Assembly (NCBI RefSeq): GCF_003248355.1
Contig: NZ_QKWY01000001.1
Location: forward strand, 2,996,001-3,060,000
DNA from: Streptomyces sp. AC1-42W
GTDB lineage: Bacteria; Actinomycetota; Actinomycetes; Streptomycetales; Streptomycetaceae
Reading direction: 5' to 3'
DNA: 64,000 nt
The position numbers and the translations under genes were made by a program. The notes beneath the pieces were generated by a model. That model did no database searches, had not been told where the DNA came from, and saw only the letters and a list, made by a program, of their open reading frames with translations. Each line of letters begins with the position of its first letter. The stretch's first letter is position 1. Below are positions 18,215 to 28,159 of this stretch, one piece after another.

Positions 18215-18868
18215 AGCGGTGACGGCGCGGACCTGCGTCTGGACAAGGCGTCGGTCGCCGAGTTCACCAAGGGCCTGAACTCGACCGTCGACGGGCTGGG
18301 GGAGCTCGGCGGGGCGACCGGTTCGGTGCTGGGCAAGGGGTTCTCGGAGCTGGCGATGACCGGGATGGAGGCCGGGCACCACGGGCTCGCGGTCGACTTC
18401 GAGGACTTCTGCGAGCGCTGGGAGTGGGGGGTGCGGGCTCTGGTGCGGGACGCCAGTGGGCTCGCGAACCTGCTGGGTCTGGCGGCGGGTACGCAGTGGG
18501 AGCACGACCAGTACCTCGCGGGCACGCTCAAGGTGGGCGCCAACGCCCTGTTCGGCGGGAACCCGCACGCGAGCGAGGAGGAGATCGCCCGGCAGGACTG
18601 GGGCGACGTCCTCACGCCGGACTACCTGGACCCGGACTACAGCCCGGAGTCGTTCCAGCGGGCCGGCCAGGAGATGGGGCAGACCTGGAAGGACACCGGC
18701 CGCACGGTCCTCACCGAGGGCACCGGCGGGCGCCGGGCCGACATGTTCAACAGTGCGCTGGGGATCTCCGGCGAGCAGTTCGACGGCATGCTGGACGAGA
18801 CGTTCGGCCCGTCCCCGCAAGAGCGTGCCCAGCGGGCACAGCAGCGAAGTGAGCCGGGGGGCGACTGA
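18212..18868 (+). CDS. WXG-like helical protein of the RHS toxin locus
   Basis: 218 aa from the GTG at 18212; earlier GTG codons inside the 9-bp repeats are possible. Mostly alpha-helical, with LDKASVAEFTKGLNSTVDGL and AVDFEDFCERWEWGVRALVRDA, a WXG-like helix-turn-helix (Trp in ERWEWG). The C-terminal half (GTLKVGANALFGGNPHASEE to the end) resembles the conserved protein that precedes RHS genes in Streptomyces. It probably acts as an adaptor or secreted partner of the RHS protein. It is separated from the RHS start by 2 bases, so co-translation is likely. Function inferred from position. Confidence 0.65.
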   Translation: MSGDGADLRLDKASVAEFTKGLNSTVDGLGELGGATGSVLGKGFSELAMTGMEAGHHGLAVDFEDFCERWEWGVRALVRDASGLANLLGLAAGTQWEHDQYLAGTLKVGANALFGGNPHASEEEIARQDWGDVLTPDYLDPDYSPESFQRAGQEMGQTWKDTGRTVLTEGTGGRRADMFNSALGISGEQFDGMLDETFGPSPQERAQRAQQRSEPGGD

Positions 18869-18870
18869 CC

Positions 18871-21800
18871 GTGGGCATCGGCGACGTGATCAGCGACCTG
18901 ACGCCCGACCCGGTCGAGAACGCGGTCGAGGACGGTATCGAGTGGGCCGGTGACCGGGTCGAGGACGCGGGGAACTGGACGGCCGACCGGCTGGACGACG
19001 TCGGCTGGCAGTCCGGTGCGGACTGGGTGCGCGAACAGTCCCGCTCCGTCGCCAACCGGATGGGCGCCGAGGTCGACGAGATGGACCTCGGGCAGACCGA
19101 GGACAGGACCGAGCTCGTCTACGGCAGCCCCGCCGGGATCACCGCCACGGTCGCGAAGCTCCGCGCGTTCCGGGCCGCGTTCGACGGCACCGGGGACGGG
19201 CTGAAGGGGCTGGACTCCGGAGAGCTCAAGGGCGAGACGGCCGACGCCCTGCGCACCGCGGTGAGCACCCAGCCGCCGAAGTGGTACGCGGCCGCCGACG
19301 CCGCGGCCGGGGCGCTGGGGGCTCTCGACGCCTTCGCGGACACCGTCACCTGGGCCCAGGGCCAGGCGCAGACGGCGATCGACAAGTGGAAGGCGGGCGT
19401 CAAGGCGTCCGAGGACGCCGCGGACGCCCACCGCAAGAAGGTGGACGACTACAACAGCGCCGTCGACCGCTGCAACGCGCTGCCCGCCGACCGGCGTGAC
19501 CCGTCCTCGCTGCCGCCGCGGCCGGCGTCGACGTTCACCGACCCCGGGCAAGCAGCTGATGCAGGACGCGCAGGACTTACTCGCCGCCGCCCGCGAGCAG
19601 CGCAACTGTGCGGCGGAGACCGCCCGGACGGCGGTCAGGGCCGCCCGTGACCTGGCGCCGCGGAAGCCGTCGTACGCCGGGCAGGTGCGGGACGGGTTCG
19701 AGGAGTCCCAGGTCATGGGCATGCACCTGGACGGCGGGATCATCAAGGCGTCGGCGGGCATCGTCAACTTCGTGCGGGGTGTCAACCCGATGGATCCGTA
19801 CAACCTGACGCACCCGGCGCAGTACGCCACCTCGCTCAACAGCCTGGCGGCCGGGCTGGTGGTCGCCGCGAACGACCCGGCCGGCACCGGCAGCCGGATG
19901 GTCCAGGACTTCATGAAGGACCCGGCCGAGGGCGTCGGCCGGCTGATCCCCGACCTCGCGCTGACCGCCGCCACGGGAGGCGGCGGCGCCGCGGTCAAGG
20001 GCCTGCGCGTCGTCGACGAGGCGTCCGACATCGCCCGGCTGCGGCGACTGGCGGACGACGCCCCGGAGGGCACCCACACCCGGTCGGACGGCCGGCGCGT
20101 CACCGACGGCACCGACCCCGTCGACCTGGCCACGGGCCGGATGTTCCTGCCGCAGACCGATGTCGCGCTCCCCGGCATCCTGCCGCTGCTGTTCACCCGC
20201 CGCACCGAGTCCGGCCTGACCGCCGGCCGCTTCCTGGGCCCGTCCTGGACCTCCACCGTCGACGAACGCCTCCAGATCGACTCCATCGGCGTCCTCCACG
20301 TCACCGCGGACGGCCTCCTGATCCGCTACCCGCACCCGGCACCCGGCGCGCCCGTCCGGCCGGAGTCCGGGCGGGCCCGTACGCTGCTGGCCCGCGACGC
20401 GAACGGCGACTACACGGTCACCGACCCCGACAGCGGCCTGGTCCTCGACTTCGACGCCCCGCCCGGCGCGGAGCCCGGGGGCGACGGCGTCGCCTGGCTC
20501 GGCGAGATCACCGATCGCAACGGCCACCGGATCACCGTCGAGCGCGCCGAGGGCGGCCTGCCGCTGGCCCTGGTCCACTCCGCGGGCCGGCGGCTCGGCC
20601 TGACGACCGCCGACGGCCGGATCACCGCCCTGTCCCTGACGGGTGCGGGTGCGGACGCCACGGACCTGCTCCTGATGAGCTACGGCTACACGGACGGCGA
20701 CCTCACCGCCGTCACCAAGCCGTCCGGCGCCACGACCACCTTCGTCTACGACGACCGCCACCGCGTCACCGCCTGGATCGACTCCAACGACAGCCGCTAC
20801 GACTACGTCTACGACGACCGGGACCGCGTCGTCGCGGAGGGCGGCGAGGCCGGCCACGTACAGATCACCCTCGCCTACACCGACCCCGAGTCCGGCCACC
20901 GCACCACCACGCTCACCACCGCCGACGGCCACACCACCCGCCACCTCTTCGGCCCCGGCTGCCTCCCGCTCGCCATCACCGACCCACTCGGCCGCACCAC
21001 CCGCTTCACCCACGACCCACACGGCAACCCGCACTCCCGCACCGACCCACTGGGTCACACCACCACCTACACCTACGACGACAACAGCCGACTCGCCGCG
21101 ATCACCCGGGCCGATGGCAACCAAGTCCGAGTCGAGTACGGTTCGCTCGGACTACCTGTGGAGATCAACGAGCCGGACGGTGCCCGCCGCACGCAGGAGT
21201 TCGACGAACGCGGCAACCGCACGGCCGTCACCGACGCGGCCGGGGCCACCACCCGCTACACCTACGACGACGCGGGCCGCCTCACCTCGGCCACCGACGC
21301 CCTCGGCGCCACCACCCACATCGAGTGCGACGCCGCCGGCCTGACCGTGGAGGTCACCGACCCGGTCGGCGGTGTCACATGCCTGGAACGTGACGCCCTC
21401 GGCAGAGTCGTGCACGTCACCGACCCCGTCGGAGCAGTCACCCGCTTCGTATGGGACGTCGACGGCAATCTGAGCCGTCGAGCGGCCCCGGACGGCGCCA
21501 CCGAGTTATGGACGTACGACGGCGAAGGTAACTGCCTGTCCCACACCGATCCCGTCGGCGGGGTGACCTGCTTCGAGTACACCCACTTCGACCTCCTCGC
21601 CGCCCGCACCGGACCGGACGGCGCCCGCCACCAATTCGAGCACGACTCCGCTCTGCGTCTCACCAGGGTCATCAATCCACACGGACTCGACTGGACTTAC
21701 ACATACGACGCTGCTGGACGACTCATCACCGAGACGGACTTCGACGGGCGCACTCTCCTCTACCGCCGCGACCCCACAGGCAAGTTGACGGCACGTGTCG

Positions 21801-23182
21801 ACGCACTCGGCGGCGTCATCTCTCTCACTCACGACGCGTTGGGCCGGGTGATCCGCAAGGATGTCGATGGTCAGGTCACCAATTACGCCTACGACATGGC
21901 CGGCCGTCTTGCTCATGCATCAGGTCCGAACACCGAACTGATCCGCCGCTACGACCGGTGCGGCCGACTCAAAACGGAACTCGTCGACGGCCGTGCCACC
22001 ACGTTCACGTGCGACGCCCTCGGACGCCGAGTCCGACGCATAACGCCCACGGGCCACGTCACCACGTACGCCTACGACAAGGCTGGCCGCCCCGACCACT
22101 TGACCACTGGCGGCCACCACATCACCTTCGCCTACGACATGGCCGGCCGTGAAGTGTCCCGGGCCTTCGGCAGCTCCTTCACGGTGAACTCTGCTTGGGA
22201 CGAGGCAGGACGGCTGGCCGCCCAGTACCTGACCGCGAGTGGCCGCGCTTTCAACAGCCGCACGTATGCCTACCGTGCTGACGGCCATCTCATCGCGCTC
22301 ACGGACCAACTCTCGGGTACCCGCACCTTCGACCTCGACTCGACCGGCCGCGTCACGTCCGTGACCGCTGATGGCTGGAGCGAGCGATACGCCTATGACA
22401 CAAGTGGCAACCAGATCGAGGCGTCCTGGCCCGCCTCCCACCCGGGTCATGAGGCCACCGGCCTTCGGACGTACGAGGGAACAGCCCTCACTCGCGCCGG
22501 AAGTGTCCGCTATGAACACGACTCCCTCGGTCGCGTGGTGCTCCGCCGGAGGAGCCGCCTCTCCCGCAAGGCGGACATCTGGCGCTATACGTGGGACACC
22601 GAGGGCCGCTTGACCTCCGTCGTCACCCCCGACGGGACGTGCTGGCGATACCGCTACGAACCGCTTGGCCGCCGCACTGCCAAGCAGCGCCTCGCCGTGG
22701 ATGGGGTAACGGTCGTCGAGGAGGTTCTCTTCGACTGGGACGGTGCCGCGCTGTGCGAACAGACCACGTTGTCCCAGGGCATGCCCAACCCGGTGGCCCT
22801 CACATGGGATCACCGCGGTCTGGCGCCGCTGGCGCAAACCGAACGCATCCTTGCCTCGGACGGCCGGCAAAGCGAGGTCGACCGCCGGTTCTTCGCCATT
22901 GCCACCGACCTCGTCGGCACACCGACCGAACTCGTAGATGAGAACGGTGACATCGCCTGGCGCACCCGGAATACGCTATGGGGCACCACCGCATGGACCA
23001 GCGCCAGCACCACCTATACCCCGCTTCGGTTCCCCGGCCAGTACTACGACCCGGAGACGGGCCTCCACTACAACGTCTTCCGCCATTACGATCCTGCGAC
23101 AGCTCGCTATTTCACCCCGGATCCGCTGGGTCTGGAGCCCGCCCAACGTCGCTCTATTAGATGGCCGTCGCCATGTCTTTGA
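18871..23182 (+). pseudogene. RHS-repeat polymorphic toxin, 5' part (frameshifted and split by IS)
   Basis: A GTG start (18871) with a G-rich site opens a type VII-like N-terminal domain (about 225 aa; WAGDRVEDAGNWTADRLDDV, WXG-like helices). Near 19541-19549 the frame jumps by +1: FTDP in the first frame continues as GKQLMQDAQDLL in the next, consistent with one extra base in the CCCCGGG run. The second frame runs to the IS: linker with VNFVRGVNPMDPYNLTHP, the pre-RHS domain DPVDLATGRMFLPQTDVALP (DUF6531-like), then about 15 YD/RHS repeats (YDDRDRVVAE; YDAAGRLITET) and the RHS core YYDPETGLHYNVFRHYDP. It ends in IS sequence at 23182. The intact gene would encode about 1,570 aa plus the toxin tip. 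Confidence 0.85.
23135..23142. repeat. Target-site duplication, left copy
   Basis: GAGCCCGC directly precedes the left inverted repeat and is repeated exactly at 24676-24683 after the right end. Removing the IS and one copy restores the RHS codons L-E-P-A-P-N-P. Confidence 0.92.
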
Positions 23183-24675
23183 GTGTCGGTGACGTCGTTT
23201 CCTGCGGGGCGAGTTGCAGGGGTCTCGGCTTCGCCCGCGGCTTGCGTGGTCGTCGTTCTTCGGGGAAGAGCGAGAGGCTGATCGTGTGGGTGACCTTGGT
23301 GGTGGCGGGCTCGTCCGGTTTGAGGGTGCGGTATCCGGTGGTGCTGCGTTTGGTGGCGCGGGGTGCGGCACGTCCGGGGCGGGGACGGACGGCCTCGCGG
23401 GTCAGGTCGGCCTGGATGTCACGGATCCTGGCGGCCAGTTGCCGAGGGGGGAAAGTCCGCGCCGACGGAACGTCGGGCGGCGGCGAGGGTGTTCTTGAAG
23501 CTGATGTGCGAGACGGGGAGGTTCGCGTGGTGGGCGGCGTCCACGGCCAGGTCGTGTACGGCCTGGTAGACGCAGAGCATGGCCCACAGTTCCTGCTCGA
23601 CCATGGCGGGACTGTTGGACCGGAGGGTCGCGGTGCGTCCTCCCCGCTGTTCGATCTTGATGTGCTTGAAGATCGTCTCGCTGGTCCAGCGGGCGGTGTA
23701 CAGCTCTGCCAGCTCTGCGGCGGGTGCCGCCTCGGGGTCCAGGAGCGTGGTGATCAGGCAGAACAGCTCCGAGGTCTCCTCACTGTCGCCGTCCGCGCCG
23801 ATCGTGGTGGTGACCACGGTGTACTCCACGGCGCGCACGGTGATCCGGGCGCCGCGCGGCCCGTTCAGGCGGGTGAGGAAGGTGCCGTCGGCCAGAACCT
23901 CATGCGGCCGCAGGGTGAAGGAATCCGAGACCCGCCACAGGAGTTCGGCCCCGGTGACCGCGGCTGCCCGCCACAGCTCATAGGCTGGAAAGCCCCGGTC
24001 GGCCATCAACAGGATGCCTTCCCGCAGGTGCACCAGGAGGCGGGCGGCCAAGGTGCGCTCGCCGACGGCGAAGGAGTCGAAGACCGCACCGATCAACGCC
24101 TTCGTGCCGCACTCCACCAGCGCGAGGAGCCTCACCTGCGGGTACGGTCCAGGCCGATTTCCGTTGGAGGCACGGGTGTAGGCGGCAGCGTTCGCCTCGC
24201 TGTCAGGAACGTCCAGCAGTGTGCCGTCCATGGAGGTCAGCCGCAGCCCGCGCCAGAAAGCCCCCGGCGTGGCCGCAGTGCCGGTGCAACCGGCGACCCG
24301 GTCGAAGAGCAGTCGCAGCGGCCCCGCACCCAGCCGGGCCCGCGCCGTTGTCAGAGACCCCGTGCGCGCCGGACGCCACACCTCCCGCGCCCGGCGCGGC
24401 CAGTGCTCCACCAACTCCCGCAGCACCAGGCCGTATCCGTCACCGCTGAACAGCCACATCGTCAGGACGAAATACACCATCAGCCGGGCCGGCAACGACC
24501 GGGTCCGCTCCTCGCGCGCCCCCGCCTCATCGACCACGAAGTCGACCAGCTCGGGCGTGAACGTACGCGACAGCACCCCCATCCGGACCCGCTCCGGGTA
24601 CGTCTCACCAACTATGTGATCTCTCGGCACAAGACCGAGACTCTACGCGATCATGAACTAAGCGAGCGACGTTGG
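23143..24675 (-). mobile_element. IS4-family insertion sequence, 1533 bp
   Basis: Terminal inverted repeats CCAACGTCGCTCTATTAG (left) and CCAACGTCGCTCGCTTAG (right, reverse complement) match at 16 of 18 positions. An 8-bp direct repeat flanks the element. It encodes one DDE transposase on the minus strand, occupying nearly the whole element. It is inserted in the RHS gene between the conserved RHS core and the toxin domain. Perfect duplication and a clean junction imply a recent insertion. Confidence 0.93.
23157..24630 (-). pseudogene. IS4-family DDE transposase, C-terminally frameshifted
   Basis: The GTG start at 24630 (MPRDHIVGETYPERVRMG) opens 403 aa with first Asp in LTSMDGTLLDVPDSE, second Asp in LLMADRGFPAYELW and Glu in the Y-R-E motif YTARWTSETIFKHIK. 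The frame stops at 23419 after ADFPPSATGRQDP. A G6 run on the plus strand (23446-23451) explains this: with five bases the frame would read DFPPRQLAARIRDIQADLTR and continue about 90 residues to a TAA at 23157-23159, next to the inverted repeat. The catalytic core is complete; only the basic C-terminal tail is replaced. The element may still move if the tail is dispensable, or the extra base may be a sequencing error. Confidence 0.8.
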
Positions 24676-24683
24676 GAGCCCGC
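24676..24683. repeat. Target-site duplication, right copy
   Basis: GAGCCCGC, identical to 23135-23142, immediately follows the right inverted repeat of the IS. Confidence 0.92.
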
Positions 24684-25128
24684 CCCCAATCCGGCGACGT
24701 ATGTGACCAACCCGCATGCATGGGCCGATCCACTGGGCTTGGCCCCTTGTCCCTCCCGCGTCGAAGGCGGCGGCTGGGACGTGCGTGGCCGCAACCCGCT
24801 CGACATCGTTCCCGGCGATGCGGAGATGCGGACACTGAAACCGGACCCCAACGGTGGAGCGCAGAAAGGAGTGGAATATAAATGGCAGGATTCCGAGACA
24901 GGAAATACAGTTCGACTTCGTGTGCACGACAAAGACGGAACCGCCCCGCCCGGCTCCAACGCGGCAAATGGGGGCATCTACCGTTTATCGATCGGCGGAA
25001 GATATCAAGACGAAGCAGGAAACCTGTATCATCGACAGGTCCACAACCCGAACAGTCCGAATTACAATGATAATGCAGCTCACGCCACGCACATTCCTTG
25101 GCCGACGCAGTTTCCTCTTCCGTACTAG
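24684..25128 (+). pseudogene. RHS 3' end: core boundary and C-terminal toxin domain, probably type 30
   Basis: The displaced 3' end of the RHS gene. It resumes PNPATYVTNPHAWADPLGLAP, the standard RHS core/tip boundary, then a variable tip of about 125 aa ending THIPWPTQFPLPY. The tip has TLKPDPNGGAQKGVEYKW, RLRVHDKDGTAPPGSNAANG and HNPNSPNYNDNAAHATHIPW, which I match from memory to the polymorphic toxin type 30 family (likely nuclease). The third-position GC of the tip is much lower than in the RHS core, as is typical of exchanged toxin tips. The tip has no start of its own; the open frame extends left through the antisense strand of the IS to 23161. Confidence 0.7.
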
Positions 25129-25148
25129 TGACGAACGGATGTTCCGGA

Positions 25149-25469
25149 GTGAAGTCCCATGAATTCATCAGGATTGCGCGAACGATCCTGGAAGTCGATG
25201 CGCAAGGACGAGAACGCGCGGCTGACGAAGTGACCGACCACGTCGCCGCCTATACGTCTGCCCAAGTGTCGGCTCTGGCTACGCTCCTGGCGGCAACCGC
25301 CGCATCGGAAAAGGGGAACGCCGCCCTGGAAGCCGAGTTGCATGCCATTATCGAACTCACATCGACCGGACATGTCCGTCCTGACGACCTTTTGCCTCTG
25401 CGTGAAATCACCCTCGATGACCTTCCCTCTCAGCTCTGCGAATACGTCAGCGATCTACTTGAAGGATGA
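25149..25469 (+). CDS. Candidate immunity protein for the RHS toxin
   Basis: 106 aa from a GTG at 25149, 20 bases after the toxin stop. It is acidic and helical (ARTILEVDAQGRERAADEVTDHVAAYTSAQVSALATLLAATAASEKGN), with a HEAT-like feel and no signal or membrane segment. Composition is lower in GC than the core genes, like the toxin tip. Small acidic cytosolic proteins directly after RHS toxin tips are normally the cognate immunity proteins; I do not recognise the family itself. The Shine-Dalgarno (CCGGA) is weak. Confidence 0.65.
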   Translation: MKSHEFIRIARTILEVDAQGRERAADEVTDHVAAYTSAQVSALATLLAATAASEKGNAALEAELHAIIELTSTGHVRPDDLLPLREITLDDLPSQLCEYVSDLLEG

Positions 25470-25529
25470 TGAACGAAGACTGGGAAGACAGGACCGGCCA
25501 TCTGGTCACTCGGTCCGCTGGACATCAGT

Positions 25530-26125
25530 CAAGTCGCCGGCATGAGCCCTTTCCTCGACCTGGTGCCCGGCCCGTGCGCAAGACGGGGCCGCTGGTGCTC
25601 GCTGACCTCGATCCTCCTCGTCTGCGCCTGCGCGGCCGTGTCGAGAGCGAGAAGCACAGAGTCGACATCCGCTGTGGTGGCGTCGTTCCCCTCGCGAACC
25701 ACGCTCGGCCGCGTGCCGACGGTTGTCGGCGGTGGCGTCCTGGACCGGACCGTCGGCGCCCACCTCACCGACCGGAACACCGCAGGAACAGCTTCGGGGA
25801 AACGACAGGTGATCGCGGGCGACGGCAAGTCGCCGAGAGGGTCGGCCCGCCTGTCCGACGGCCGAGAGTATCTGCTCCGCGGGGACCCACCACAGGGCCC
25901 TGCCCCTCGCACAGGCGGAGGTCGAAGCGAATACGAACGAGACCATGCGCTTCCGGCCCTTGCTCGAACCACTGGACTTGGGCGGATCTCTGAACGCCTT
26001 CGACGCCCGCATTCGGTCCAGGCGAACGTCATCTGGCTGGTCGAGACGAAGAGGGCCCACTACATCGCCCTGATCAAGCGGAACCAGCCGACCGCCTACT
26101 GGCAACTCACCGCCCTGCCCAGACA
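25530..26125 (+). pseudogene. ISAs1-like transposase remnant
   Basis: Degraded reading frames in sequence: SPFLDLVPGPCARRGRWCSL then TSILLVCACAAVSRAR (the ISAs1/H-repeat N-terminus), KRQVIAGDGKSPRGSARLSDGREYLL (the DGK motif with catalytic Asp), and VIWLVETKRAHYIALIKRNQPT (the conserved KxNQP block). Between these blocks the frame is scrambled, so large parts are lost or shifted; downstream of the KRNQPT block the C-terminal catalytic region is missing. No inverted repeats were found. Confidence 0.7.
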
Positions 26126-26221
26126 TAGCCTCCCCCATGGCTGCCCAGCCCTCGGCGTCCACAGACGCCGCGAACAGAGCGGTGGGTGTGAGAGCCGCGA
26201 GTCGGTTTGTGCCGTCACCAG

Positions 26222-26834
26222 TCTCGACGCCCACGAGACCACTCCGGCCGCACTCGCACCCGCCACGACACCACCCGTGGCCGCTGGTACCTGACCGCGT
26301 CCTGGCAGCGCCCCACCGCAACCACCGTCCCCCTGGAAACGGCCCTGGCCCGGGGCGTGATCGGGTTCGACACCAACGCCGGCCACGCCGCCGCCCACCA
26401 CCTCGCCCCCCACAGCAATTCCGTCGGCGAACCCCACCGCTTCGCCTACGGCCTCACCGGCACCGCACCCCACCGCGACGCCCGGCTCCGCCATTCCCTC
26501 ACCCAACTCCTGCACTGGGCACGGCAGACCGACGGAGGTGCGGTTGCCATCGGGGACGTCGACTTCGGCGCGGAGAGACCCCGAAGAAGCACGGGCGCCG
26601 GAGACGCCTCCGGCAGCTGATCTCCGGCATCCCCACCGGCAGACTCAAGGCCCGGCTCGTCTCCATGGCCGCCGAGCAGGGGCTCGCGGTCGTTGCGGTC
26701 GATACGGCCTACACCTCGATGTGGGGCGGTCGGCACTGGCAGAAGCCACCGACCATCCAACACCAGAAAATGTACCGTCAGACGCCGCTGGTATCGCGAT
26801 CGGGCGACGCGCCCTCGGGCACTCCATCAGGGAT
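26222..26834 (+). pseudogene. TnpB-like (IS1341/IS605-type) RuvC nuclease remnant
   Basis: Fragments spread over three frames reconstruct a TnpB C-terminal half: GRWYLTASWQRP and ARGVIGFDTNAGHAAAHH (first RuvC Asp), LTQLLHWARQTDGGAVAIGDVDF (the position of the catalytic Glu, usually IAIEDLDF, is Gly here), then after a shift near 26575 GRLKARLVSMAAEQGLAVVAVDTAYTS (third Asp in VDxAYTS), and after another shift near 26750 GIAIGRRALGHSIR. Two frameshifts and a lost catalytic Glu make it inactive. The N-terminal half and the transposon ends are not recognisable. Confidence 0.72.
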
Positions 26835-26874
26835 GGGGTATCCCCTGCTCGAACGATGCCGAGAGCTTGGGGAA
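26835..26874 (+). repeat. Streptomyces intergenic dyad repeat
   Basis: GGGGTATCCCCTGCTCGAAC followed by GATGCCGAGAGCTTGGGGAA. The pairs TCCCC/GGGGA and GCTCG/CGAG(A)GC form an imperfect hairpin. It marks the junction between the TnpB remnant and the truncated CHAT gene, and resembles the repeat inside hisG. Confidence 0.5.
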
Positions 26875-26881
26875 TTCCGAG

Positions 26882-27601
26882 GGGGCTGGAGCACGAGCGG
26901 TCCCGCCGGCGCGGGGGCTCTACCCCCGGCCGCGCCTGCTGGCCCCGGAGGCGGGCCGCCCGCCCGGCGGGGCGTCCGGCCGGCCGGTCCGGAGCCCGGA
27001 CGGCACGACGCGGCCCGCCGAGATCCTGGCGGAGATCCGCCGGGCCGCCCTCGCGCACGGCATCGTGGACGTCTCCGCGCATCTGCTCCCCGACCCCTCG
27101 GACAGCTGGCGCTCGCACCTCGCCTTCGGCGCGGTCCCCGGTCCGGACGGGACGCCGTCCGGGGACGTCGACCGGCTCTCCGTACAGACCATCGCCGCGC
27201 AGCGGTTCCCCGTGCCGGAGCGCGGCCCCGGCCTGTGCGTCTCGCTGGCCTCGTGCATGAACGGCCTGCCCCGCCGCCACCACGACGAGTCGTTCACCAT
27301 GGCGGCGGCGTTCCTGGCCGGGGGAGCCTCCTGCGTCCTCGGCTCGCTGTGGCCGGTCCGGCTGCACGCGACGGCCCTCGTGGACCTCCTGTTCCACCAC
27401 GGGCTGCGTACGGGCCAGGCCCCGGCGGACGCCCTGCGCGGGGCGCAGCTGTGGATGGCCGGCCCGGAACGGGAGCTGCCCGCGTCGCTGCCCGCCGCCG
27501 TGCGGAGCCTCGCGACCGAGCTGCTGGACGCCCTGGTCGCCTCGGGCCACGACCGGGCGGACCCGGCGTTCTGGGCGGGGCTGGTGGCCGTGGGCCGCTG
27601 A
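26882..27601 (+). pseudogene. CHAT-domain (caspase-like) protease, C-terminal fragment
   Basis: The frame ending at 27601 carries the second half of a CHAT domain: DVSAHLLPD (His region), LCVSLASCMNGLPRRHHDES with the catalytic-type Cys, AAAFLAGGASCVLGSLWPV (the conserved GA-x-x-V-GSLW element) and ALRGAQLWMAG. The N-terminal TPR or effector region that CHAT proteins normally have is absent; sequence before about 26900 is TnpB remnant and repeat. The fragment has normal high GC, unlike the junk to its left. It was probably truncated by the transposon events. CHAT proteases act in defence and programmed death in some systems; nothing here shows which. Confidence 0.7.
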
Positions 27602-27751
27602 CCGGTACGGGGGAGGGCCCGGCCGCGCCCGCACCGGGCGGCGGCCGGGCAGTGACGGATCTCTCTCCCCGACGGGCCCGCCGGGCTGGCACTGTGGTCG
27701 GGTCCGGCCGCGTGCCGGGCACCGCCCCACCGGCCGACCGAACGAGATGCC

Positions 27752-27895
27752 ATGACCGCACACACCGCCACCGCCGCCCGCCGCCGCTCCCGTACCGGAG
27801 GCCCCGACGACGGCCCCAAGCTCCTGGAGCACCTCGCCGGCTGGACGCTCGTGGTCGTCGTCGCCATGCTCATCACCCGGCTCGGCCTGCTCTGA
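27752..27895 (+). CDS. Small single-pass membrane protein
   Basis: 47 aa: an Arg-rich N-terminus (ARRRSRTGG), KLLEHLAG and one membrane helix, WTLVVVVAMLITRLGLL, to the end. The ATG at 27752 has GAGATG-like bases upstream. Codon use is strongly GC3-biased. Such small proteins are common and conserved in Streptomyces, and this one is too short for most gene finders. Function unknown. Confidence 0.6.
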   Translation: MTAHTATAARRRSRTGGPDDGPKLLEHLAGWTLVVVVAMLITRLGLL

Positions 27896-28159
27896 GCCGT
27901 ACCCCTCCCCGCCCGGCCCGGCGAACTCCGCCACCCGCGGACCCGGCTGATCGTATGTTCGGTCAACCGGTGACGGACGCCATCCGATCGGGCATACTCG
28001 ACCCGCCACAGCCGTCTGCCTGCGTCTCTCGTAATCCGGGAGGGCAACATCGGCTGGAGTGCAGTGATTTCGGGCATCGCCCGGAGATCCCCCCGGCGGC
28101 GCCGCTCACACCCCGCGCGCGCGACCGCCGCAACGCCCGACAGGGAGGAGAGCGCCGTC

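Noticed and set aside
25466..25993. 175-codon ORF overlapping the immunity gene stop
   Set aside because: Beyond the first 20 codons it is an out-of-frame reading of the ISAs1 remnant.
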